From: Streptomyces pseudovenezuelae | GTDB taxonomy: Bacteria > Actinomycetota > Actinomycetes > Streptomycetales > Streptomycetaceae | Length of the DNA: 64,000 bases | Reading direction: 5' to 3' | Assembly (NCBI RefSeq): GCF_001513955.1 | Contig: NZ_KQ948150.1 | Coordinates: forward strand, 682,001 to 746,000 | Shown here: positions 24,407 through 32,174 of the stretch, in pieces | How positions within the stretch are numbered: the stretch's first letter is position 1 | How the letters are laid out: every line of letters starts with the position of its first letter | Notes under the pieces: generated by a model | Database searches by the model: none | Seen by the model: only the letters and a program-made list of their open reading frames with translations | Told to the model about the DNA's origin: nothing | Translations under genes and position numbers: made by a program

Positions 24407-24510
24407 GATTGTCAATGCAGAATGTCTGTTTCTGTGCGGTTCTATGCGCTCGACCTTGAACTCGCTTCGTGTTGGTATGGCAAAGCGGATGATGATTACC
24501 GAGACGGGGG

Positions 24511-24529
24511 ACCTCTCGCTTCGAGAGGT
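24511..24529 (+). promoter_or_regulatory. 8-bp stem hairpin in the 5' region of the plus-strand gene
   Basis: ACCTCTCG, loop CTT, CGAGAGGT: a perfect stem 126 bases before the ATG of the next gene, followed by AAGGGGA. It may be an RNA hairpin in the leader or an operator dyad. Confidence 0.4.
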
Positions 24530-24654
24530 AAGGGGACTGCTTTCCAAGGGAGTTGGGGCATACCCGGCGGAGCGCTGTCGATATCGCATGCTGTGCACCC
24601 GAATTCGGGCCCGGTGACGCACATCCGGCCGTCAGCGACGAACTTGGGGATGCA

Positions 24655-25200
24655 ATGAAGAAATACGGCAGAATATCCGCGCAGTCGCAGCGCAAGCGGG
24701 TTGCGCTGCGTGTTCTGGGTGCGGCTGCGGTCGGCACCCTGGCGTGGATCACGGCGGCCACGGGCATCCCCGGCGAGGCCTCCCGGCACACCAGCTCTCC
24801 CGCACTGGTCGTGGACAGTGCTCCCGGTTACGCGGTGGAGAATTTCGACTACCCGCTGGCGGACAAGATCCTGGCCGAGAAGAAGATCCTCCTCAAGCGC
24901 GGCGACGGGCACATCACCCTGGCCGACTGCGCGACCGGGACCGGTCTCCTGGAGATCATGGCCCGCGACAAGGCGGACAAGATCTGCTTCAAGGTGGTGG
25001 GGAGCTCCGGCTGGCTGACCCTGGAGATCCCCGCGGTCTACGCCATCAAGGGCAACGACTACACGACCGCGGTCGACATGACCGTGGGTACCGAGGAGAA
25101 GTCGTTCGACATCCTCAAGAACTCCTGGACGCCGGTGGGTGAGGCCGCGGACACCGAGGGCCGCGATCACATGCTCGTCGAGATCAGGTCCTCCAAGTAA
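24655..25200 (+). CDS. Small exported protein of unknown function
   Basis: ATG 24655 with GGGGA four bases upstream gives 181 residues, MKKYGRISAQSQRKRVALR at the start. A basic N-region, a hydrophobic core (about 19-40) and a polar cut region indicate Sec-type export or a membrane anchor. The mature part is beta-rich, with two Cys in ADCATGTG and DKICFKVVG that could form a disulfide. It ends DHMLVEIRSSK. I do not recognise the family. It precedes the trypsin-fold gene by 84 bases on the same strand and shares the divergent regulatory region with the ALF-repeat gene, so it is probably part of the same surface programme. Confidence 0.7.
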   Translation: MKKYGRISAQSQRKRVALRVLGAAAVGTLAWITAATGIPGEASRHTSSPALVVDSAPGYAVENFDYPLADKILAEKKILLKRGDGHITLADCATGTGLLEIMARDKADKICFKVVGSSGWLTLEIPAVYAIKGNDYTTAVDMTVGTEEKSFDILKNSWTPVGEAADTEGRDHMLVEIRSSK

Positions 25201-25284
25201 CCGCAGGTCGACACCGACACGCTCACCGCTCCGCGGCCCGGTGCCCACCGGATGCGCGGCCCTCGTGACTAGGAATCCACGTTC

Positions 25285-26823
25285 ATGTATGTCTCCAGAC
25301 GCACCCGTCTCGCCACGCTGGCCGCCGCTCTGGTCGCGACCGCCGGCGGCCTGAGCGCCTCCACCGCCACCGCACTCACCGGAAGCGACGCCCCGGCGCA
25401 GATGAACTACGTCGCGAAGATCAACGTCGGTGAACAGAGTGCCTGCACCGGCACCCTGATCGCCCCGCAGTGGGTCCTGACCGCGGCCACCTGCTTCGCC
25501 GCGGACGGCAAGCCCGCCGAGGGCAGGCCCGCCGTCGCCACCACTGTCACCGTCGGCCGCACCGACCTGACGCAGACCGGTGGCAGCGTCCTGCCGGCCA
25601 TCCGGCTCGTTCCCCACGCCGACCGGGACCTGGTGCTCGTCAAGCTCGCCGCCAGGATCACCGATCCGGCCATCACGCCCGTCCGGCTGGCGACCTCGCC
25701 CGCCGCCGCGGGGGAGGAGCTGGTGAAGGCTGGATTCGGCCGCACCAAGACCGAATGGGTACCCGACAAACTCCACACCGCCACGTTCACGGTCGCCGCC
25801 ACCGCGGAGACGACGGTGGACCTCAACGGCTCCGACACCGCGACCGTCTGCCAGGGCGACGCCGGCGGTCCCGCCCTGCGCACCGTCGACGGCACCCCTG
25901 AGCTCGTCGGCGTCAACTCCCGTTCCTGGCAGGGTGGATGCCTTGGCATCGACCCGGCCGAGACCCGTACCGGGGCCGTAGACACCCGCGTCGACGACAT
26001 CGGCGCCTGGGTTGCCCACGCCCTCTCCCGCAACCCGGACGACGTCACCGGCGACGGCAAGGCCGACCTGGTGGCCATCAAGGACGACGGCATCCTGTGG
26101 GTCTACCCCGGCACCGGAAAGGCCAGCGGCAGCACCTTCGGCACCCGCTTCCAGGCCGGTACCGGTTGGCAGAGCCAGAACGCCGTCACCGTCGGGGACC
26201 TCAACAACGACGGCCTCGGTGACCTCCTGTCCCGTCAGGCCTCGGACGGCACGCTGTGGGTCTACCCCGGCACCGGGAAGCCCGGCATGGAGGCCTTCGC
26301 CACCCGCTACCAGGTCGGCAGGAGCTGGCAGACCCAGGACATCACCCGCACCGGCGACTTCAACACCGACGGGCTCACCGACGTGCTGACCCGTCAGGCG
26401 TCCGACGGCACGCTGTGGGTCTACCCCGGCACGGGGAAGCCCGGCATGGAGACCCTCGGCACCCGCTACCAGGTCGGCACCGGCTGGAAGAGCATGGACT
26501 TCGTCACCACCGGAGACCTCAACAACGACGGACGCCCCGACGTGTTGTCCCGTCAGGCCTCGGACGGCACGCTGTGGGTCTACCCCGGGACCGGAAGGGT
26601 GAGCGGCGCCTTCGGCACCCGCTACCAGGTCGGCAGGAGCTGGCAGACCCAGGACGCCCTGCGCACCGGCGACTACAACGGGGACGGGCTCACCGACGTG
26701 CTGTCCCGTCAGGCGTCCGACAACACGCTGTGGGTCTACCCCGGCACCGGCAAGTCCGGCATGGAGACCCTCGGCACGCGCCATCAGGCCGGCACCGGCT
26801 GGGGGCCGTACCGCATCCTCTGA
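25285..26823 (+). CDS. Secreted trypsin-fold pseudoprotease with FG-GAP/VCBS-like repeats
   Basis: This 512-residue protein has a signal peptide (1-30, ending SASTATA), an S1 trypsin-like domain (about 33-245) and about five C-terminal repeats of about 50 residues (245-512). Each repeat has a 'GDxNxDGxxDxLxRQxSDGTLWVYPGTG' layout, a seven-bladed-propeller type calcium-binding FG-GAP/VCBS pattern. The S1 core is intact except for two catalytic residues. LTAATC at 65-70 has Thr69 in place of His, and CQGDAGGPAL has Ala193 in place of Ser. Asp115 (DRDLVLVKL) remains. It should therefore bind but not cleave. Cys54/Cys70 and Cys189 keep the usual disulfide pattern. It may be a lectin-like or inhibitor-binding surface protein. 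A strong terminator follows. Confidence 0.85.
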   Translation: MYVSRRTRLATLAAALVATAGGLSASTATALTGSDAPAQMNYVAKINVGEQSACTGTLIAPQWVLTAATCFAADGKPAEGRPAVATTVTVGRTDLTQTGGSVLPAIRLVPHADRDLVLVKLAARITDPAITPVRLATSPAAAGEELVKAGFGRTKTEWVPDKLHTATFTVAATAETTVDLNGSDTATVCQGDAGGPALRTVDGTPELVGVNSRSWQGGCLGIDPAETRTGAVDTRVDDIGAWVAHALSRNPDDVTGDGKADLVAIKDDGILWVYPGTGKASGSTFGTRFQAGTGWQSQNAVTVGDLNNDGLGDLLSRQASDGTLWVYPGTGKPGMEAFATRYQVGRSWQTQDITRTGDFNTDGLTDVLTRQASDGTLWVYPGTGKPGMETLGTRYQVGTGWKSMDFVTTGDLNNDGRPDVLSRQASDGTLWVYPGTGRVSGAFGTRYQVGRSWQTQDALRTGDYNGDGLTDVLSRQASDNTLWVYPGTGKSGMETLGTRHQAGTGWGPYRIL

Positions 26824-26836
26824 ACCGGTTGAAGCC

Positions 26837-26878
26837 CGGGGCCACGACACAGGCGCGGACCGCCTCGTCGTGGCCCCG
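26837..26878 (+). terminator. Terminator after the pseudoprotease
   Basis: CGGGGCCACGAC (26837-26848) pairs perfectly with GTCGTGGCCCCG (26867-26878); the loop itself has an AGGCG/CGCCT inner stem. It starts 13 bases after the stop. Confidence 0.8.
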
Positions 26879-27419
26879 CGGTCGTCACCGGGCCCGGCGG
26901 TGACCGGCGAATGGCCCGCCGTCCTGCCGAGCCGTCCGCGGGAAAAGTTCGGCGCCGGTGGGCCGGGCCGCGCCATTTCGCGGCGACCGACGTCGCCGAA
27001 CACCTCGTACGCTTCCGCCGGATCACCGATCATGTACGCCTTCGACCGAGCTTTCGCACCCTTCGCGGCCTGGTAGCGGCACCGTGTGACTGTCTGTGCC
27101 GTGCACCTGGACACCGCCTTCCGGTCCATTCGGGTGGCGCTGTGCGGCAGGTGCGCTCGATGCGTGTGGCCGCCCGCAGGGCGCCGTCATTGCACGGTCC
27201 ACCGCACACGGATGGCTCGGCATTTGTTGCGCGGCGACACACCGCCGGTTGAGATGGAGCCGCCCGAACAAGGGTGTGAGGCATCAACTGCCGTGTGGCC
27301 ATCGACGTCGTCGGTGACGGGTCGGTGTCCCTGCCGCTGGGTCCCTCTCACCCGAGGCGCAGGGTGTCTGCGTCTGGGGGCCGGGTGCCAAAGGTGTCCG
27401 AAACGCTGAAGGAGAGATC
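26879..27419. other. Gene-free gap
   Basis: No gene can be supported on either strand in these 540 bases. Frames present are short and Arg/Cys/Pro-rich. The promoter of the dehydrogenase/respiratory operon should lie in the right half. GAAGGAGAG at 27408-27416 is the ribosome site of the next gene. Confidence 0.5.
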
Positions 27420-28262
27420 GTGGTGGCAGAAAACGCCAAGACGAACCGCGGGGTCGTGTCCGCGCCGCTCCTCAAGGGGCAGAAGGCGTTGGTGACCGGC
27501 GCCAACTCGGGCATCGGCCGGGCGACCGCCGTTGCCCTGGGCCGGGCCGGGGCGGACGTCGTGGTGAACTACGTCGTCGGCGCGCAGGACGCGGAGCTGG
27601 TCGTGAAGGAGATCGAGAGCTTCGGGGTCCGTGCCTACGCCCATGAGGCCGACGTCTCCGACGAGGACCAGGTGGCCGCCATGGTCGCGCGGATGGTCGA
27701 GGAGTTCGGCACCATCGACATCATGGTGGCCAACGCGGGCCTCCAGCGGGACTCGGCCGTGACGGAGATGACGCTCGCCCAGTGGCAGAAGGTCATCGAC
27801 GTCAACCTGACCGGCCAGTTCCTGTGCGCGCGGGAGGCCGCCAAGGAGTTCATGCGGCGCGGTGTGGTGGAGGAGGTCTCCCGTTCGGCCGGGAAGATCA
27901 TCTGCATGAGCTCGGTCCATCAGATCATCCCGTGGTCGGGCCACGTCAACTACGCCTCCTCCAAGGGCGGCGTGGGCATGCTGATGCAGACCCTGGCCCA
28001 GGAGCTCGCCCCGAAGCGGATCCGGGTCAACGCGATCGCGCCGGGTGCCATCCGCACCCCGATCAACCGCGACGCGTGGTCCACCCCCGAGGCCGAGGCC
28101 GACCTCCTGCGGCTGATCCCGTACCACCGCGTGGGCGACCCGGACGACATCGCCAACGCGGTCGTCGCCATGGCGTCCGACCTGCTCGACTACGTCGTCG
28201 GCACCACCCTCTACGTCGACGGCGGAATGACGCTCTTCCCCGGCTTCGCCACCGGGGGCTGA
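27420..28262 (+). CDS. SDR-family glucose 1-dehydrogenase
   Basis: This is a 280-residue classical short-chain dehydrogenase. It has the cofactor motif TGANSGIGRA (about 25-34), the NAG motif (VANAGLQ), catalytic Ser in CMSSVHQ and YASSK, and the C-terminal GTTLYVDGGMTL of glucose 1-dehydrogenases. The extended segment around IIPWSGHVNYASSKGG matches that subfamily. It would oxidise beta-D-glucose to gluconolactone with NAD(P). GTG 27420 follows a near-ideal SD; GTG 27423 is also possible. It is first in an operon with NDH-2 (6 bases on) and cytochrome bd, linking sugar oxidation to respiration. Other sugar or polyol substrates are possible. Confidence 0.85.
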   Translation: MVAENAKTNRGVVSAPLLKGQKALVTGANSGIGRATAVALGRAGADVVVNYVVGAQDAELVVKEIESFGVRAYAHEADVSDEDQVAAMVARMVEEFGTIDIMVANAGLQRDSAVTEMTLAQWQKVIDVNLTGQFLCAREAAKEFMRRGVVEEVSRSAGKIICMSSVHQIIPWSGHVNYASSKGGVGMLMQTLAQELAPKRIRVNAIAPGAIRTPINRDAWSTPEAEADLLRLIPYHRVGDPDDIANAVVAMASDLLDYVVGTTLYVDGGMTLFPGFATGG

Positions 28263-28268
28263 TCCGGC

Positions 28269-29588
28269 ATGCAGGACCATGTCACGCCCCGCCGGGTGGT
28301 CATCCTCGGCGGCGGGTTCGCCGGGCTGTTCGCCGCCCGCGCCCTGCGGAAGTCACCGGTGGCCGTGACCCTGGTCGACCGCCGTGCCCACCACCTCTTC
28401 CAGCCGCTGCTGTATCAGTGCGCCTCCGGGATCCTGTCCGAGGGGCAGATCGCGCAGCCGCTGCGCGGGGTCCTGCGGCGCCACCACAACGTCAGGTGCG
28501 TGCTCGCCGAGGCCACCGACGTGGATGCCGGCGCCCGGACGGTGCGCGCCCAGCGGCCCGGGGGCGGAATCGTCCAGTTGCCGTACGACGATCTGATCGT
28601 CGCTGTGGGTATGCGTCAGTCCTACTTCGGGCACGACGAGTTCGCCGCGCACGCTCCCGGTATGAAGACCCTGGACGACGCGCTGGACATCCGCCGACGG
28701 ATCTACCGGGCGTTCGAGATGGCCGAGACGGCGGCGAACGACCGGGAACGGCAGCAGTGGCTCACCTTCGCGCTGGTCGGCGGCGGGCCGACCGGCGTCG
28801 AGCTCGCCGGACAGATTCGGGAGATCGCCGGCCACACCCTCGACCGGGAGTTCCAGAAGATCGAGTCCGCCCACGCCCGGGTGCTGCTCTTCGAGGGGTC
28901 CGACGCGGTGCTGGGTGCGTTCGGCCCTCCGCTGGCTCACCGTGCGGCCCGGACCCTGCGGCACCTCGGTGTCGAGCTCCACCTGGGCACGAGGGTCACC
29001 GACATCGACGCACACGGCCTGACGGTCCGGGACCACCAGGGCGGGACGACCCGGTTCGGCGCCCGCACCGTGCTGTGGACGGCGGGTGTCGAGGCGCCGC
29101 CCATCGCGGCCGCCTTGGCCCGTGCGACCGGCGCCGAACAGGACCGGGCCGGACGCATCCTGGTCGAGCCCGACCTCACCGTCCCCGGTCATCCGGAGAT
29201 CCGGGTCACGGGCGACGTTATGAGCCTGAACCATCTGCCGGGTCTGGCCGAGGTCGCCATGCAGTCCGGCGCCTACGCGGGCCGAGCGCTGCGCCATCAG
29301 GTCGAAGGCAGGGCGAAGAAGCCGAAGCCCTTCAAGTACGTGGATCTGGGCAGCGCCGCCTACATCGCCCGCGGCCGGGCCGTGGTCAAGGCCGGCCCGA
29401 TGCATCTCTCGGGATTCACGGGCTGGCTCGCGTGGCTCTTCATCCACCTGGCCTTCCTCACCGGCTTCCGCAACAGGCTGGGAGCGGTGCTCAGCTGGTC
29501 CGTCGTCTTCGCCACCGGCTCGCGCCGTGAACGCGCCTTCACCCTGACCGACAACGACGCTCCGGCCGCCGGGCCACCCCCTCAATAG
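28269..29588 (+). CDS. Type II NADH dehydrogenase (NDH-2)
   Basis: This is a 439-residue FAD enzyme. The first Rossmann motif VVILGGGFAGLFAARAL binds FAD; the second, ALVGGGPTGVELAGQI (about 165-180), binds NADH. VTGDVMSLNH is the FAD-binding DxA-type end motif. A hydrophobic C-terminal segment (SGFTGWLAWLFIHLAFLTGF) anchors it to the inner face of the membrane. It passes electrons from NADH to menaquinone without pumping protons. It lies six bases after the dehydrogenase that can make NADH and 54 bases before cytochrome bd oxidase, so the three form a short uncoupled respiratory chain. ATG 28269. Confidence 0.9.
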   Translation: MQDHVTPRRVVILGGGFAGLFAARALRKSPVAVTLVDRRAHHLFQPLLYQCASGILSEGQIAQPLRGVLRRHHNVRCVLAEATDVDAGARTVRAQRPGGGIVQLPYDDLIVAVGMRQSYFGHDEFAAHAPGMKTLDDALDIRRRIYRAFEMAETAANDRERQQWLTFALVGGGPTGVELAGQIREIAGHTLDREFQKIESAHARVLLFEGSDAVLGAFGPPLAHRAARTLRHLGVELHLGTRVTDIDAHGLTVRDHQGGTTRFGARTVLWTAGVEAPPIAAALARATGAEQDRAGRILVEPDLTVPGHPEIRVTGDVMSLNHLPGLAEVAMQSGAYAGRALRHQVEGRAKKPKPFKYVDLGSAAYIARGRAVVKAGPMHLSGFTGWLAWLFIHLAFLTGFRNRLGAVLSWSVVFATGSRRERAFTLTDNDAPAAGPPPQ

Positions 29589-29642
29589 TCCTGTCCCTCC
29601 CCAGCCCCAGCTGCTCTTGCGGGGCAGACCTCCGAGGCGCAC

Positions 29643-31100
29643 ATGTTCAGCACAGCGGTCCTTCTCGCGAGCACGCCGGACCAACTCCTGCCGGCCCGTG
29701 AGCTGATGGCCTTCACCCTGGCCTCACACATCCTGCTGGTCCCCTTCGGTGTGGCACTGCCGTTCATCACCCTGCTGATGCACCACCGGGGGCTGCGTCG
29801 CAACGACGCCGTCGCTCTCAAGCTCGCGCGGCGCTGGTCGGCGGTGATGGCGGTCCAGTTCGCCATCGGCATCATCACCGGCACCGTGCTGTCCTTCGAG
29901 TTCGGTCTGCTGTGGCCCGGCATGATGGGCCGCTGGGGAGACGTCTTCGGTCTCGGGTTCGGCGTCGAGGCATGGGCGTTCTTCCTGGAGGCCGTCCTCA
30001 TCGCGATCTACCTCTACGGCTGGCGCCGGCTCAAACCCTGGACCCACTTCTGGCTCGCCGTACCGCTGCCGCTGGCCGCCCTGATGGGAGCCTTCGGCAT
30101 CATCGCGGCCAACTCCTGGATGAACACACCGCAGGGGTTCCGCCTGGACGCCCAGGGCAATCCCGTCGACGTCGATGTCCGGCAGGCGATCTTCACCCCG
30201 ATGTTCGGCCCGGAGTACTGGCATTTCGTCGTCGCCATGCTCCTGACCGCCGGGTACGTGGTCGCCGGTGTGTACGCGGTGGGCTGGCTGCGCGGGCGCC
30301 GCGACCGTTACCACCGGCTCGGATTCACCGTGCCGTTCACGGTCGCCGCGATCCTCACTCCGGTCCAGTTCATGCTCGGGGACTCCGCTGCCCGTGCCGT
30401 CTTCCACAAACAGCCCATCAAGTTCGCCGCCACGGAGATCGTCTGGAAGACCGACACCCACGTACCCGAGTACATGTTCGGACGGCTGAACAGCGACGGA
30501 ACGATCTCCGGCGGACTCAGGATTCCCCAACTGGACTCGATCCTCGCCGGCTTCAAGCCCAGCACCCAGGTGACGGGACTGACATCGGTGCCGGCCGCCG
30601 ACCGCCCCACCGCCGTCCAGGCCACCATCGCCCACTGGGCCTTCGACATCATGGTCACCATCGGCAGCCTGCTCATCCTCCTCGCCCTCTGGTACGCCTG
30701 GTCCTGGTGGCGACACCGGGACAACCCCCGCGGCCGCTGGTTCTACCGCTGCGCCGCCATCGCGGGCGTCGCCTGCCTGGTCACCGTGGAGTGCGGGTGG
30801 ATCACCACGGAGGTCGGCCGCCAGCCCTGGATCGTCTACCAGCACATGCGGGTGTCCGACGCGGTGACGGACACCGCCGCCGGATCGCTGTGGGCGATGC
30901 TCGGCATCGTCATCGTCGTGTACGTGGCCGTCTTCGGCGCGTTCCTCGCGGTCGTCCTGAAGATGCGCACCCGATGGCGCATCGCCGACGAGGGTTCGGG
31001 CGCCGCGAGCGCCGGACTGCCTGAGGCCGACACCCCGTACGGTCCCCGAAGCGAGACCGAACCCGCAGCGTCCGGCCACACCTCTGGCGGTGCGTCCTGA
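29643..31100 (+). CDS. cydA: Cytochrome bd quinol oxidase subunit I
   Basis: This is a 485-residue integral membrane protein with about nine spans. LMAFTLASHILLVPFGVALP holds the haem b595 ligand (His29), SFEFGLLWPGMMGRWGDVFG the conserved Glu/Trp block, FEAWAFFLEA-like residues (VEAWAFFLEAVLIAIYLYGW) the quinol-oxidase core, and GPEYWHFVVAM the haem b558 His. The Q-loop between is short, so it is closer to the CioA (cyanide-insensitive) type than to the long-loop E. coli form. It reduces O2 to water with quinol electrons. ATG 29643; the stop overlaps cydB by one base. CydCD, needed for assembly, are not in this window. Confidence 0.93.
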   Translation: MFSTAVLLASTPDQLLPARELMAFTLASHILLVPFGVALPFITLLMHHRGLRRNDAVALKLARRWSAVMAVQFAIGIITGTVLSFEFGLLWPGMMGRWGDVFGLGFGVEAWAFFLEAVLIAIYLYGWRRLKPWTHFWLAVPLPLAALMGAFGIIAANSWMNTPQGFRLDAQGNPVDVDVRQAIFTPMFGPEYWHFVVAMLLTAGYVVAGVYAVGWLRGRRDRYHRLGFTVPFTVAAILTPVQFMLGDSAARAVFHKQPIKFAATEIVWKTDTHVPEYMFGRLNSDGTISGGLRIPQLDSILAGFKPSTQVTGLTSVPAADRPTAVQATIAHWAFDIMVTIGSLLILLALWYAWSWWRHRDNPRGRWFYRCAAIAGVACLVTVECGWITTEVGRQPWIVYQHMRVSDAVTDTAAGSLWAMLGIVIVVYVAVFGAFLAVVLKMRTRWRIADEGSGAASAGLPEADTPYGPRSETEPAASGHTSGGAS

Positions 31101-32140
31101 TGGCCGAATTCATCGCATGGGTCCTGGTGCTCGCCATCGCCGCCTACGCCTGCGCCGGAGGCACCGACTACGGCGCGGGCTTCTGGGACCTGCTGGCCGG
31201 GGGCGCGGATCGCGGCAAGCGGCCCCGCTGGCTCATCGACCACGCCATGGCACCGGTCTGGGAGGCCAACAACGTCTGGCTGATCTTCGTCCTGGTCATC
31301 ATGTGGACCGGCTTCCCGACGATGTTCCAGGCCGTCTTCTCCGCGATGTGGCTGCCGCTGGCCCTCGCCGCCGTCGGCCTGGTGCTCCGCGGCGCCGGGT
31401 TCGCCCTGCGCAAGCCGACCCGCCGCCTGGCCCAACGGCGGATCTACGGGGCGATGTTCGCCATCTCGTCACTGGTGACGCCGTTCTTCCTCGGGGCGGT
31501 ACTGGGCGGCATCGCCTCCGGGCGGGTCAAGGTCGGCACGACCGCCTCCACGGACGCCTGGGCCAATGCAACCTCCGTCCTCGTGGGCCTGCTGGCCATC
31601 GCCGCCACCGCGTTCCTCGGGGCGGTCTTCCTCTGCTCCGACGCCCTGCGGTTCGGCGCGCACGATCTCGTCGACTACTTCCGCGTCCGGGCGCTGATCG
31701 CCTTCGGCGCGGTGGTCGTCCTCGCGCTGATCGCCCTGCCCGTCACCCACGACGACGCCCGGTACGTCTGGGACGGCCTCACCGAGGGCCTGGGGCTGCT
31801 GCTGATCATCCTGGCCGCGGTCTGCGGACTGGCGACGGTACTGCTTCTGCTGCGCCGGTCCCACGGCTGGACCCGCTACACCTCGGTGGCGAGTGTCGCC
31901 CTGACGGTCGGCGCCTGGGGCTGCGCGCAGCGGCCCTACGTGCTGCCCACCTCGCTGACGGTGGCCGAAGCGGCCGGCGCCGCTCACACCCTGCGCTGGC
32001 TGGTGATCGTCACCGCCATCGCGATCGTCCTGGTCGGTCCGGCGCTGGTCGTGCTCTACCGGCTCGACACGATGGGCGAGCTGGAGGAGCTCACCGACAG
32101 CGACACCGGGGCCGTCAGAGCAACGGGTGACAACCTGTAG
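31100..32140 (+). CDS. cydB: Cytochrome bd quinol oxidase subunit II
   Basis: This 346-residue membrane protein of about eight spans begins MAEFIAWVLVLAIAAYACAGG with the conserved GTDYGAGFWDLLAGG in the first loop and HAMAPVWEANNVWLIFVLV in the second, both family signatures. It stabilises the haems of subunit I. ATG 31100 shares its A with the cydA stop (TGATG), so the two are made in equal amounts. It ends the operon; the GMC oxidoreductase gene converges 34 bases on, with a short dyad (TGACGGG/CCCGTCA, 32163-32177) over that gene's stop. Confidence 0.93.
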   Translation: MAEFIAWVLVLAIAAYACAGGTDYGAGFWDLLAGGADRGKRPRWLIDHAMAPVWEANNVWLIFVLVIMWTGFPTMFQAVFSAMWLPLALAAVGLVLRGAGFALRKPTRRLAQRRIYGAMFAISSLVTPFFLGAVLGGIASGRVKVGTTASTDAWANATSVLVGLLAIAATAFLGAVFLCSDALRFGAHDLVDYFRVRALIAFGAVVVLALIALPVTHDDARYVWDGLTEGLGLLLIILAAVCGLATVLLLLRRSHGWTRYTSVASVALTVGAWGCAQRPYVLPTSLTVAEAAGAAHTLRWLVIVTAIAIVLVGPALVVLYRLDTMGELEELTDSDTGAVRATGDNL

Positions 32141-32174
32141 CGATCTCAGCCGGTTCACACAGTGACGGGCCCCG

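Larger units (their letters stand above)
24123..24654. other. Divergent regulatory region
   Basis: This 530-base gap between divergent exported-protein genes is noticeably richer in A+T than the rest of the window. It has no credible gene on either strand. It contains a Crp-like dyad (24391-24406) and a clean hairpin (24511-24529), and should hold promoters for both directions. Confidence 0.6.
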
